This document shows, piece after piece, positions 8,882 to 17,694 of a stretch of 51,697 nucleotides of DNA (its first letter is position 1; every line of letters begins with the position of its first letter). A program made the translations under genes and the position numbers. Source of the stretch: Desulfobacteraceae bacterium (GTDB taxonomy: Bacteria > Desulfobacterota > Desulfobacteria > Desulfobacterales > Desulfosalsimonadaceae); NCBI GenBank assembly GCA_021737045.1, contig JAIPES010000011.1, forward strand, positions 1 to 51,697, given 5' to 3'. Under the pieces are notes generated by a model, which saw nothing but the letters and a program-made list of their open reading frames with translations, was not told the origin of the DNA and did not search any database.

Positions 8882-9520
8882 TCATGGTCCGGGTTCCTTT
8901 TTGAGCAGCATTTGCCCGCCCCTGTCAAAGGCCAGGCAGTTGGCTGCCACCTTGTCTTCGGGCATGATCTGTGAGACCGCGGCTTTAAATGAATCCTTGT
9001 CCACGGGCAGAATATCTGCGGCAGCCAGGGCCCCGATCATCATGATATTGGCAAAAATGGGGTTTCCCATTTCCATGGCCGCCCGGGTGGCTTCCAGAAA
9101 CCACGCCCGGGCCGACAGATCGCCGATCCACTGCCGGAGCTGGTCCTGCTGCGGATACCGGGCCTGGCCGGAAATCACGGCAATGGAATGCACCGGCCGG
9201 GTGTTGCACAATAAGATCACCTCCGGGTTGCCGTAGTCGGCCAGCACCCGCAGGGCTTCGGTGGGCTCAAGAGATATGATCACATGGGCGCGGCCCCTTG
9301 GCATCCGGGGCGACCAGGTGCCGGTTTCCGAGATCCGCAGGTGACTCATGACCGATCCCCCCCGCTGGGAGGCGCCAAAGGTTTCGCCGATGGTAACCCT
9401 ATAGCCCTGCTGCGTAAAAATATTGCCCAGCACCCGGGAGGCCAGCACATTGCCCTGCCCGCCCACGCCGGTGATCACCAGGTTGTAAGGGTCGCCGGGG
9501 AGTTTGGCATCTGCCGCCAT
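8882..9520 (-). CDS. iorB: Indolepyruvate:ferredoxin oxidoreductase, beta subunit
   Basis: The protein has 212 residues. It matches the gamma-type 2-oxoacid:ferredoxin oxidoreductase domain, with VITGVGGQGNVLASRVLG near the N-terminus and GETFGASQRGGSV, the usual signature. With IorA it converts aryl pyruvates (from transamination of aromatic amino acids) plus CoA to aryl-acetyl-CoA, CO2 and reduced ferredoxin. I place the start at the ATG at 9520, preceded by AGAGGACC; it begins 2 bp after the iorA stop, so the two are translated together. An earlier in-frame start would overlap iorA by about 90 bp and adds a non-homologous Arg-rich tail. Confidence 0.92.
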   Translation of the reverse strand: MAADAKLPGDPYNLVITGVGGQGNVLASRVLGNIFTQQGYRVTIGETFGASQRGGSVMSHLRISETGTWSPRMPRGRAHVIISLEPTEALRVLADYGNPEVILLCNTRPVHSIAVISGQARYPQQDQLRQWIGDLSARAWFLEATRAAMEMGNPIFANIMMIGALAAADILPVDKDSFKAAVSQIMPEDKVAANCLAFDRGGQMLLKKEPGP

Positions 9521-9522
9521 TT

Positions 9523-11460
9523 TCAGGTCCTCTTCTTTCGGGTGATGGCCCCTGCCGGACAAACCGAGGCACACACCCCGCAGCCGGCGCAGATCACCTC
9601 GTCGATGCGCGCGCAACGGTTCTGGTCATCCCAGTTGAGTCCCGGGCACTTAAACACCCGGGTGCACAGCTTGTTGCACCCGCAGTTTTCCCCGATGCAG
9701 ATTTGCGGATCCAGGTACATTTCATATTCCGGCCTGCCCCTGCGCGCCGGGCTCAGGGCGCAGGCCCGGCGCATGATCACCACCTGAACCCCGTTTTTGC
9801 CGGAAACCTTTTCCAGCAGGATATCACGGGTCTGATCCATTTCAAAGGGATCGCACACAGTGGTCTGCGCCCCCAAGGCCCGGCACACGGCCTCAATGTC
9901 AACGGCCGGTGCACTTTGGCCCATGGCGTCTGTCTCCAGGCCCGGGTGGGGCTGGAAGCCGGTCATGGCCGTGCCGCTGTTGTCAAACACCACCAGGGTG
10001 ATATCCGCATTGTAATGCACGGCATTGACCAGCGCCGGCATGACCGCGTGGAAAAAGGTGGAGTCCCCGGAAACGGCCACAATGGACTGATCCATGCCGA
10101 ATGGGCCCAATTTGCCGAAACCGCTGGCAAGGCCCGTGCCCGACCCCATGGCGTGCATGGTTTTTAAGGAAAAATACCCGGTTTCGCGCATGCCAAGGGA
10201 ATAGCAGCCGATATCCCCGCACACAAACCCCTCCCGGTTATCCAAAGCCAGCACATTGTGCAAAATCCAGTAGGAAGCCCGGTGGGGGCATCCCGGGCAA
10301 AAAGTCAGGTCCCGGCCCGGGGCGCCGGCCAGCACACACAGCCCGGCTTTTTCCGTGTAGTCTGCGGACACGGCTTCATACGACAGATCAAAAATTTTGG
10401 CCAGAGCGGCAATCACGTGATCCGGATGCATCTCCCCCACCGAGGGCAGGGTTTTGTCGCGCTTGGCATGGATGGTTTTGGCGCCGATTTCCAGGGCCAG
10501 CTCAGCTGCCAGGATCTTGATGTTTTCCTCCAGAAACGGGATCACCTCCTCGACAATGAGCACCCGGCCGGTTTTTTCCAGATACCGGCCAACGAGATTG
10601 TTCGGCAGGGGCCAGGTGGTCGCCAGTTTTAACAGGCCCGCGCGGTCTGACAGACCCAGTATTTCAATTGCCTCACGGCAGTAAAGATTGCACGCACTGG
10701 CGGTGATCACAAGCAGTTCCGGGTTTTCAGGGCCTGTGTAAGTATTAAACAATGCGTTTTCAAAAGCGTCCTGCGCCTTTTCCAGTTTTTGCTGCTGCAG
10801 ATCGTGCTTGTAGGCCACTGGCGCGCTGCTCACAGCACCTTGCCGGGGATCCAGGATAAACCCGGTATGCCGGAACCGGGCTTTGGGCCGAAAATCCGGC
10901 ATGGGGCCGAGTTCCACGTTTCCGCTGGCATGCGACAGCCGGGTGACGCTTCTGACCATGACCAGGTTGCCGATCTGCTCGGAGAGTTCAAAAGCCCACT
11001 TGATCATGTCCTTGGCTTCCTGGAAATCGCCGGGCTCCAGCAGGGGAATTTCCAGCAGGCGCGCAAAATGACGGGATTCACCCTCGTTTATGGAAGACAG
11101 GGCCCCGGGATCATCGCAGGGCACCAGCACCATGCCGCCCCGGGTGCCGCCGCCGGCCAGATGGAGCAAAAAATCCGAGGCCACGTTGACCCCGTTTTGC
11201 TTCATCACGCAAAGCGAGCGCAGGCCCGCAAAGGATGCGGCAGCAGCCACTTCCGCGGCCACTTTTTCATTCACCGACCATTCCACGTAGATCCCCGCGG
11301 CAGCAGCCACCCCGGCCAGATTTTCAATGATCTCCGAAGACGGGGTTCCCGGATAACCGGCTGCCACACTCACCCCGGCTTCCAGCGCGCCCCTGGCAAT
11401 GGCCTGGTTGCCCATCATCAAAAGCCGCTGGCCCGGCCGGCCTTCAGTCAGCTCATTCAT
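9523..11460 (-). CDS. iorA: Indolepyruvate:ferredoxin oxidoreductase, alpha subunit
   Basis: The protein has 645 residues. The N-terminal pyrimidine-binding domain starts after LLMMGNQAIARGALEAGV and has AAGYPGTPSSEI. The C-terminal half is the thiamine diphosphate domain (FCPGCPHRASYW, VSGDSTFFHA, VFDNSGTAMTGFQPHPG). The end carries clustered cysteines for iron-sulfur clusters: CIGENCGCNKLC and CAGCGVCASVCP. The start at 11460 has GGAGG 5 bp upstream; a GTG six bases earlier is also possible. It overlaps the upstream FrhB-like gene by 8 bp. Confidence 0.94.
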   Translation of the reverse strand: MNELTEGRPGQRLLMMGNQAIARGALEAGVSVAAGYPGTPSSEIIENLAGVAAAAGIYVEWSVNEKVAAEVAAAASFAGLRSLCVMKQNGVNVASDFLLHLAGGGTRGGMVLVPCDDPGALSSINEGESRHFARLLEIPLLEPGDFQEAKDMIKWAFELSEQIGNLVMVRSVTRLSHASGNVELGPMPDFRPKARFRHTGFILDPRQGAVSSAPVAYKHDLQQQKLEKAQDAFENALFNTYTGPENPELLVITASACNLYCREAIEILGLSDRAGLLKLATTWPLPNNLVGRYLEKTGRVLIVEEVIPFLEENIKILAAELALEIGAKTIHAKRDKTLPSVGEMHPDHVIAALAKIFDLSYEAVSADYTEKAGLCVLAGAPGRDLTFCPGCPHRASYWILHNVLALDNREGFVCGDIGCYSLGMRETGYFSLKTMHAMGSGTGLASGFGKLGPFGMDQSIVAVSGDSTFFHAVMPALVNAVHYNADITLVVFDNSGTAMTGFQPHPGLETDAMGQSAPAVDIEAVCRALGAQTTVCDPFEMDQTRDILLEKVSGKNGVQVVIMRRACALSPARRGRPEYEMYLDPQICIGENCGCNKLCTRVFKCPGLNWDDQNRCARIDEVICAGCGVCASVCPAGAITRKKRT

Positions 11461-12586
11461 GCGCACCTCCCGGCCCGGCCGTCATTTTTTCAAGGGCCCG
11501 GGCATTGACCCGCAGCACGGCCGGGCCGATTTTTTCCGAATTGACCCGTCCCGTTTCAACGGCGCGCCCAAAGGCCCGGCGCTTTTTAACGGCCGCAGCC
11601 CTCTCCAGGCAACCCCGGCCGGATTGCGGAAGATCCCACACCTCCAGGTATCCGGCGGCCGCGGCATCGGCTGTGAGCTGCCGACCTTTTTCAGTGCGCA
11701 CCACAAGGGTGTTATATCCCGGGTTCTGCTCCATGGCGCCCACTGATACATCCGCCCATTCGGCGGTCATGTCCGGGCACAGCCCGCATCCCTGGAGCAC
11801 GAGATCCCGGATTTCATCCAGGGCGATTTCAACGGCATGATTGCGGGTTTCAGCCACCAGGATTTCTGCGGGGGGTGGGGGAATACGGATTTTGCGAATT
11901 TCTTCGCCGGGGAGGCGTTTTTCCATAAAGGCCATCAGGCCCCGGGCATCCAGGGCCCAGGTACAAAACAGCCCGATGGTCAGGGCCACGGGATCTGAAA
12001 AATTTTCATCCGCCATGGGATTTTCCCGCATCAAGGCCACGGCGGTCATCTGGCAGGGCGTGCCCACGACCCCCATTTGCTGATATCCCTGGTTGACCCC
12101 CTGATTCAAGGCCGCCAGGGTGGGTGCGGCCGCATACCCGGAGCCCGCATACCCGGCCACGTCCCGGACCCGGGTCACCAGGGCCGGTTCCGGCATCAGG
12201 CCCTTTTTTCCCGTGAGCACGGCCGCGTCAATGCGGCCGGTTTCCAGGGCGTATCCAATCAGGGCCGAGACCGTGCCCCCGTCCTGGAAATCTCCGCGAA
12301 CTGCAGCATCCCCTGCCCGGGCGGCAAAGATCTGCTGATAAGCCCCGAGGGGATCCCCGCTATATTCCCCGAGGCCCGCCAACCGGGAAAGCGCATCCAG
12401 GTCCACTTCGGTTTTGGGGCAAAAGGCGTGACACCGGCCTTTTTGCCGATTGCAGGAAAAAACCATGGCAGTCTTGCCCTGCCAGGTGTGAAAATAGGGG
12501 CAAAGGTGAATACATGCCCCGCAGCCCACGCACAAACCGGTTTCCAGCACTTCCCTGTGCAGATCACCGGGCCCGAGTACCTGCAT
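11453..12586 (-). CDS. FrhB/FdhB-like iron-sulfur flavoprotein (F420 hydrogenase beta family)
   Basis: The protein has 377 residues. The N-terminus binds iron-sulfur clusters: CVGCGACIHLCP, then C-x5-C-x3-C (CNRQKGRCHAFC). The rest matches the FrhB/FdhB beta family, which binds FAD and passes electrons between a soluble carrier and iron-sulfur proteins (for example VVGTPCQMTAVA and GLFCTWALDARGL). F420 use is not implied. It is first in an operon with iorA (8-bp overlap) and iorB, so it is likely a third redox subunit or the electron acceptor of the oxidoreductase. The ATG at 12586 has GGAG 6 bp upstream; a TTG six bases earlier is less likely. Confidence 0.82.
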   Translation of the reverse strand: MQVLGPGDLHREVLETGLCVGCGACIHLCPYFHTWQGKTAMVFSCNRQKGRCHAFCPKTEVDLDALSRLAGLGEYSGDPLGAYQQIFAARAGDAAVRGDFQDGGTVSALIGYALETGRIDAAVLTGKKGLMPEPALVTRVRDVAGYAGSGYAAAPTLAALNQGVNQGYQQMGVVGTPCQMTAVALMRENPMADENFSDPVALTIGLFCTWALDARGLMAFMEKRLPGEEIRKIRIPPPPAEILVAETRNHAVEIALDEIRDLVLQGCGLCPDMTAEWADVSVGAMEQNPGYNTLVVRTEKGRQLTADAAAAGYLEVWDLPQSGRGCLERAAAVKKRRAFGRAVETGRVNSEKIGPAVLRVNARALEKMTAGPGGAHE

Positions 12587-12681
12587 ATGCAACTCCCCTG
12601 CTCAAATCCATGTCAAGTTGTCAATCCAACCCACCCTGTTGTTTTCCTACCTGAATGACCGATAGTCGTCAATGCCAAATA

Positions 12682-12702
12682 TTGTCTGTTATTATCGAAC
12701 AA
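12682..12702. promoter_or_regulatory. Candidate IclR operator in the divergent intergenic region
   Basis: An imperfect inverted repeat, TTGTCTG-N7-CGAACAA, lies between the FrhB-like/ior operon and the divergent IclR gene. The half-sites agree at 5 of 7 positions and the AT-rich spacing suits a dimeric winged-helix repressor. Its position upstream of both genes suggests autoregulation plus control of the ior operon. This is inference from position and symmetry only. Confidence 0.4.
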
Positions 12703-12785
12703 ATAAAACGTCAATCCGCGCGTCCCCCCCGCAACAAGGCCGGAAAAACACCGACCGAAAACAATGAATCGTGTTCAGATACCAT

Positions 12786-12814
12786 TTGACTCTTGTTTAA
12801 AATGCGGATATTTT
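12786..12814 (+). promoter_or_regulatory. Sigma70-like promoter of the IclR gene
   Basis: TTGACT (12786-12791) is separated by 17 bp from TATTTT (12809-12814). The translation start is about 43 bp downstream. The spacing is ideal and 9 of 12 hexamer bases match the consensus. Confidence 0.45.
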
Positions 12815-12856
12815 GATACACCCGCAAATTCACAATGACCGAACGGAGTTTTCAAC

Positions 12857-13636
12857 ATGAGTGTGCAATCCGTGCAGCGCGCGCTGACAATTTTAACCCT
12901 GTTTTCCCATCGCCGGCCGGTGCTCGGCATTTCCGAGCTAAGCCGGTTGATGGACCTGCCCAAGGGCACCGTGCATGGCATCACCCGCACCCTTGTGGAC
13001 CAGGGCTTTTTAAGCCAGGATGAACAAACCAAAAAATACCGTCTTGGTCTGAAAATCCACGAACTGGGCATTGTGCTTTCCGGCACCCTGGAATTAAACC
13101 AGAAGTCCGCCGGCCCCTGCCATCAGCTTTCCCGGCGCACAGGGCTGCTTTCACGCATCGGCATCTGGGACGGCGGGTCGGTGGTGATCACCCTAAACAC
13201 CCACCCCAACCCCATGCCCGTGCTGCCTTACCAGGTGGGCCCCCGGATCCACGCCTACTGCTCGGCCATCGGCAAGGCCATCCTGGCCTTTCTGGATGAA
13301 AAAACCATCCGGCAGTACCTGGACCGGACCCGGATGACCGCATTTACCCCCCACACGGTAACTGTCAAAAAAAAGCTCCTGGAAGACTTAAAGGCCACCC
13401 GCAGGCGGGGATACGCCATTGACCGGCAGGAGGCCGTGCAGGGCATGGGCTGTATGGGCGCGCCGATTTTTGACCACCAGGGCGGCGTGGCCGGGGCCCT
13501 GAGCCTGTCGGGCCCGGTCAACCAGGTCCTGGGAGATCAGACAGAGGAACTGGCCGGTGAAGTACTTTCCACGGCTGCCGAGATCTCCCGCCTTTTCGGA
13601 TATTTTCCCGCAATCATGGAAACCGGCGCATCCTGA
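12857..13636 (+). CDS. IclR-family transcriptional regulator
   Basis: The protein has 259 residues. The N-terminal winged helix (about residues 3-65) has the IclR pattern VQSVQRALTILTLF, then LSRLMDLPKGTVHGITRTL. The effector-binding domain follows, including YCSAIGKAILAFL and GAPIFDHQGGVAGALSLSGP. Members commonly control catabolism of aromatic or short organic acids. It is transcribed away from the FrhB-iorA-iorB genes and toward the CoA-transferase gene, so either could be its target. No adequate Shine-Dalgarno is seen, only ACGGAG 14 bp upstream of the ATG. Confidence 0.9.
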   Translation: MSVQSVQRALTILTLFSHRRPVLGISELSRLMDLPKGTVHGITRTLVDQGFLSQDEQTKKYRLGLKIHELGIVLSGTLELNQKSAGPCHQLSRRTGLLSRIGIWDGGSVVITLNTHPNPMPVLPYQVGPRIHAYCSAIGKAILAFLDEKTIRQYLDRTRMTAFTPHTVTVKKKLLEDLKATRRRGYAIDRQEAVQGMGCMGAPIFDHQGGVAGALSLSGPVNQVLGDQTEELAGEVLSTAAEISRLFGYFPAIMETGAS

Positions 13637-13827
13637 TACCAAAAATTATCTGTCTGTGGCAAACACCTGTCAGCGATCCTTGCTCCCGGCCCTTTTCCTT
13701 ATGATGAATTTTTTAAAAAACTGAAAACAAAGCGATTATGCCTTGACCCGGAGCCGGGTTTCTGGGAAAATTAATCGGAATTAAACCAGCATGTCCCTGC
13801 CGGAAACGCATAAGGAGAAATACCGAG

Positions 13828-15738
13828 ATGGACCTGAAAGCATATTGCCCGGAGAAACTGCTTGCCCCTGAAAAAGCGGTGAAGAAAATCAAAAACGGCA
13901 GCCGGGTGTTTATCGGAACGGGCTGCGGCGAGCCCCAGCAGCTGATTCGCTCCATGGTCGAAGATGAAAGCGTCCAGGACATCGTGGTCTACCAGATGCT
14001 GTCTTCCACCTTTGCCCAGTACATCGATGATCCGTATTTTACCAGCCGGTTTTCCCTGAAGCTGTTTTTTATCAGCCTGCACATGCGCCAGGCTGCTTTT
14101 GAGGGAAAAATCGACTATATTCCGGCCTATCTCTCCCAGATCCCAGAGCTGTTTAACACCCGGCAAATCGGCCTGGATGTGGCCTTAATCCAGGTCAGCC
14201 CGCCGGACCGATACGGTTACTGCAGCCTGGGTATTTCCGTGGACATCACGGTTTCGGGCATGAGCAACGCCCCCCTTGTTATCGCCCAGGTCAATCCCCG
14301 TATGCCGCGAACCTGGGGAGACGGTTTTGTCCATGTCGATGACATTGATTATCTGGTCCAGTTTGAAGAGCCTCTTGTTTCCGCCCTGCCCGAGGCCAAA
14401 AACCAGGAAATTGTCGAGCGTATCTCCCAGTACATCAACCAGCTCGTCGATGACGGCTCCACCCTCCAGGTGGGCTTCGGCCATCTGCCCAATTTTATCC
14501 TGCCCCATTTAAGCGGCAAAAAAGACCTCGGGATCCACACCCAGGTGATCACAGACGGATTTCTGCCCCTGTTTGAGCAGGGCGTGGTCACAAACAAGAA
14601 AAAAAACTATCTTCCCAACCGGGTGGTGGCTTCCCTGTGCATGGGATCGGATCAGCTTTACCAGTTCATGGACAACAACCCCATGTTTTATTTCCGGGTG
14701 GCCGACTTTGTCAACGACCCCAACATCATCGCCAAAAACGACCATTTGATCTCCATCAGTTCGGCCCTGGAAATCGACCTGACCGGGCAGATCTGCACGG
14801 ACTCCAAGGGCTATATCTTCTACAGCGGCATCGGCGACCAGGTGGATTTCATCCGGGGCAGCAAGATGTCGAGAAACGGATTTTCCATCATTGCCCTGCC
14901 CTCCACGGCCCAGGGCGGCAAGGTGTCGCGCATTGTGCCCCATCTAAGCGAGGGCGCCGGAGTGGCCACCACCCGCGGCGACGTGGATATCGTGGTCACG
15001 GAATACGGGATTGCCGAACTCCACGGCAAAGGCATTTACCAGCGGGTCATGGAACTGGCCCAGATCGCCCATCCCAAGTTCCGGGAATGGCTCATTGAAG
15101 AAGCCAAGAAGCGGCACTACATCTTTGGCGACCAAATCCCGCCCAGCAAGCAGGATCTGATGTTTCTGGAAGACTACAAAGACCACCTGGACCTGGAAAG
15201 CGGAAAAACCGTGGAATTCCGGCCACTTTTACCATCAGATGAGTTTGCCACCCGCAATTTCTACTATTCGCTCCAGGAAAGCACGGTGTTTTACCGCTTT
15301 TTTTACCGCCGCAAGATCTTTTCCAGGGAAATGCTGCAGAAGCAATGGGCTTCTGTGGACTATCACCAGAACATGACCATCATCGGCATGATCCAGCGGG
15401 GCAAGCACAGGGAAATCATTGCCATCGGCTCCTACGGCCAGGCCGAAGATGAAGTGGCGGAAGTGGCTTTCGTGGTCAAGGAGGAATACCAGGGCCAGGG
15501 TATCGGCAGCTACATGCTGGCCCTGCTGGAAAAAATCGCCCGGGAGAACAAATACACAGCCTTTACCGCAACCGTGCTCAGCGAAAACAAGGCCATGGTC
15601 CATGTTTTTGAAAAACGCTATCCCCACGCCAAAATCAAACGCGGATACTCCGGGGAGGTCGACATCCATATGCCCTTTGATTCCCCGGAAAACCAGGCCG
15701 GCAACAACAAGGAAAAAAATCAGCCGGACCCGGAATAA
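13828..15738 (+). CDS. Acetyl-CoA hydrolase/CoA-transferase fused to a GNAT acetyltransferase domain
   Basis: The protein has 636 residues. Residues 1 to about 455 are a family I CoA-transferase of the acetyl-CoA hydrolase / 4-hydroxybutyrate CoA-transferase type: FIGTGCGEPQQL near the start, LEIDLTGQICTDSKG, FYSGIGDQVDF, and VVTEYGIAELHGKGI. Residues of about 470-620 are a GNAT domain with the acetyl-CoA loop VKEEYQGQGIGSYML. The CoA-transferase half would swap CoA between acetyl-CoA and another organic acid; the GNAT half may acetylate a protein or small molecule. AAGGAG precedes the ATG. Its end overlaps the convergent acyl-CoA synthetase gene by 19 bp. Confidence 0.9.
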   Translation: MDLKAYCPEKLLAPEKAVKKIKNGSRVFIGTGCGEPQQLIRSMVEDESVQDIVVYQMLSSTFAQYIDDPYFTSRFSLKLFFISLHMRQAAFEGKIDYIPAYLSQIPELFNTRQIGLDVALIQVSPPDRYGYCSLGISVDITVSGMSNAPLVIAQVNPRMPRTWGDGFVHVDDIDYLVQFEEPLVSALPEAKNQEIVERISQYINQLVDDGSTLQVGFGHLPNFILPHLSGKKDLGIHTQVITDGFLPLFEQGVVTNKKKNYLPNRVVASLCMGSDQLYQFMDNNPMFYFRVADFVNDPNIIAKNDHLISISSALEIDLTGQICTDSKGYIFYSGIGDQVDFIRGSKMSRNGFSIIALPSTAQGGKVSRIVPHLSEGAGVATTRGDVDIVVTEYGIAELHGKGIYQRVMELAQIAHPKFREWLIEEAKKRHYIFGDQIPPSKQDLMFLEDYKDHLDLESGKTVEFRPLLPSDEFATRNFYYSLQESTVFYRFFYRRKIFSREMLQKQWASVDYHQNMTIIGMIQRGKHREIIAIGSYGQAEDEVAEVAFVVKEEYQGQGIGSYMLALLEKIARENKYTAFTATVLSENKAMVHVFEKRYPHAKIKRGYSGEVDIHMPFDSPENQAGNNKEKNQPDPE

Positions 15739-17243
15739 CGGGCCTTGATTTTTTCACGGTCCGGACTGCCGTCTGATCTGACCGGAAAATCGGTGACCAC
15801 TTCAACATAATGGGGTTTTTTGTAACGGGCAATGCGCCTGCCCACAAACTCGATGAGTTCCTCCGCCCCCAGACTGGCCCCGGGCTTGAGCCGGCACACC
15901 GCCTTGATCCCCTCTTTCCATTTGGGATCCGGCACACCAAAAACCACTGTCATATCCACTGCCGGATGCTCCAGGATGACCTTTTCCACTTCCGCCGGAT
16001 ATACATTTTCCCCCCCGGGCTTGATCAGCTCCTTTTCCGCCATCCGGCCGGTATAAAACAAAAACCCGTTTTCATCAAAACGCCCCGTGTCTCCGGTATG
16101 ATGCCAGCCGTTGCGGAATATATGCGCATTGTCTTCAGGCAGGTTCCAGTAGCCCTGAAACACCAGCGGGCCCCTGATGACAATCTCGCCGGATTCGCCC
16201 GGGGGCAGAAAACGGCCGGTGTCGTCCACCGTGCGCACGTCTGCCAGCACCACCGGCTTTCCGGCTGATCCCGGAGCGTCGTTGTAAGGTCCGATGGTTG
16301 CCAGCAATGAGGTTTCGGTCTGGCCGTACATGCAGTAATAAGTACCGCCTGTCATTTGCTGATACTGCTCGATATCCTGGGCTGCGGCCAGGCCGACCAC
16401 CGACCGGAGCGATGAAATGTTCCGGTTCTCCTCTGCTGCAGCCTTTAAAAACGATGAGAGAATCGGCGGAAAATCAAAGAACAGGGAGACACCAAACTCT
16501 TCTGTCAGCCCTGCGGCCCTGCCTGCGTCAAACCGGCTCATGTTGACATTCAGCGCACCCGCCTGAAACGCAGCCACTGCCATGAAAAGACCGGCCACGT
16601 GAAACAGCGGCAAAAGGCATAAGTGCACATCCTTTTCAGACAGGGCAAAATAATAGTCCAGGTGAAGACCGGCGCAAAGCACGTTTTCATGGCTCAAAAG
16701 CGCGCCTCTGGGCCGTCCGGCCACAGCGGCGGTATGGATGATCACAAATCCGTCATGGCTGCCTGCGTCCCCGGGCGCAGCATTGCTTCCGCCCTCTGCA
16801 AGGGCGGACAGGGCTCCGAATGCCCCGGCATCGGACTTTAAGTTGCAGCACTGCTGCAGCGAAGGCAGATCCATCAGGCGATCCTTGAGCATATCCTGGA
16901 ACTCTGCGTCCGCGAACATGAGCCTGGGCGAGCAATCATTTAAATTATAGCAGATCTCATCTGCGCTCAGCCGCCAGTTTATCGGAAGCATAACCGCCCC
17001 GGCAGCTGCCGCCGCACCAAAGAGCAAAAAAAACTCAATGCTGTTTTTTCCGAGCACGCCCAGGCGGTCACCTTTTTCCACCCCCGCGGCCTTGAGTCCC
17101 GAGCAAAGTGCATCCACACGGGTTTTTATGTCCCGGAATGTGAACATCTCGCCGGTGTCAGCCTCGTACCAGGCCCCGGCATTCGGAAAGGCCGCTGCAT
17201 TGCGTTTTATCTGATCATAAAATGTAAAATCGTAGAGTCCCAT
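15720..17243 (-). CDS. AMP-forming acyl-CoA synthetase-like protein with degenerate core motifs
   Basis: The protein has 507 residues with the full ANL-superfamily layout: CMYGQTE (A5), WHHTGDTGRFDENGF (A7), and KPGGENVYPAEVEKV. Two key motifs differ. The phosphate loop, normally TSGTTGxPKG, reads HTAAVAGRPRG, losing the Ser/Thr/Gly residues. The C-terminal motif, normally ending GK with the catalytic lysine, reads RSDGSPDREKIKARY. It may still work with another acid or as an altered thioesterification enzyme; the rest is intact, so it is not an obvious pseudogene. I use the ATG at 17243. It is last in the USP-livF direction of the operon. Confidence 0.82.
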   Translation of the reverse strand: MGLYDFTFYDQIKRNAAAFPNAGAWYEADTGEMFTFRDIKTRVDALCSGLKAAGVEKGDRLGVLGKNSIEFFLLFGAAAAAGAVMLPINWRLSADEICYNLNDCSPRLMFADAEFQDMLKDRLMDLPSLQQCCNLKSDAGAFGALSALAEGGSNAAPGDAGSHDGFVIIHTAAVAGRPRGALLSHENVLCAGLHLDYYFALSEKDVHLCLLPLFHVAGLFMAVAAFQAGALNVNMSRFDAGRAAGLTEEFGVSLFFDFPPILSSFLKAAAEENRNISSLRSVVGLAAAQDIEQYQQMTGGTYYCMYGQTETSLLATIGPYNDAPGSAGKPVVLADVRTVDDTGRFLPPGESGEIVIRGPLVFQGYWNLPEDNAHIFRNGWHHTGDTGRFDENGFLFYTGRMAEKELIKPGGENVYPAEVEKVILEHPAVDMTVVFGVPDPKWKEGIKAVCRLKPGASLGAEELIEFVGRRIARYKKPHYVEVVTDFPVRSDGSPDREKIKARYSGSG

Positions 17244-17286
17244 TGCTCTATTCCCGGTCAAATTCTGTTGTATACGGTCAAAAAAT

Positions 17287-17679
17287 CTATTTCACCGTGG
17301 TCACGGGGCACGGAGCCTTTAAAATAATGAACTGCGCCGTGGAGCCCAGAATGATCTTCTGGGTCCGGGATTTTTTCCTGACCCCCACAAATATCAGGTC
17401 GATTTCGTTTTCCGCGGCAAAGCGCACCAAGTCCTCGCCCGGGGTCATCCCGCGGGCAAGCTGGTGCGTTTCGCATTCCACTCCCTTTTCCTTCATAAAC
17501 CGCCCGGCCTCATCCAGGCTCTTGTCCACGCTGGCGATCTGCTCGAAACTCTCGCTTGACCCGCCTTCCATGGAGGTGACAATCACAACCCGGGCATTGA
17601 AAAACAGGGCATGCTCCCGGGCAAGAGACAGGGCATTGGCCGAGGCTTTTGTCCGGTTGTAGCCGACCAGTATTTTCAT
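17287..17679 (-). CDS. Universal stress protein (UspA family)
   Basis: The protein has 130 residues in a single Usp fold. It begins MKILVGYNRTKASANAL, has VRFAAENEIDLIFVGVRKKS, and ends with ILGSTAQFIILKAPCPV, the usual C-terminal strand and nucleotide loop. The ATP motif is partial (G-x-R-x-x-S then GST), so ATP binding is possible. It lies between livF (15-bp gap) and the acyl-CoA synthetase, suggesting co-expression. Proteins of this type often accompany organic-acid uptake operons; a direct function is not visible. Confidence 0.85.
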   Translation of the reverse strand: MKILVGYNRTKASANALSLAREHALFFNARVVIVTSMEGGSSESFEQIASVDKSLDEAGRFMKEKGVECETHQLARGMTPGEDLVRFAAENEIDLIFVGVRKKSRTQKIILGSTAQFIILKAPCPVTTVK

Positions 17680-17694
17680 CAGATCACTCCCTTT

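Noticed and set aside
15720-17243. Pseudogene call for the second acyl-CoA synthetase
   Set aside because: The frame is intact over 507 residues and the other motifs are kept, so altered function is more likely than decay.
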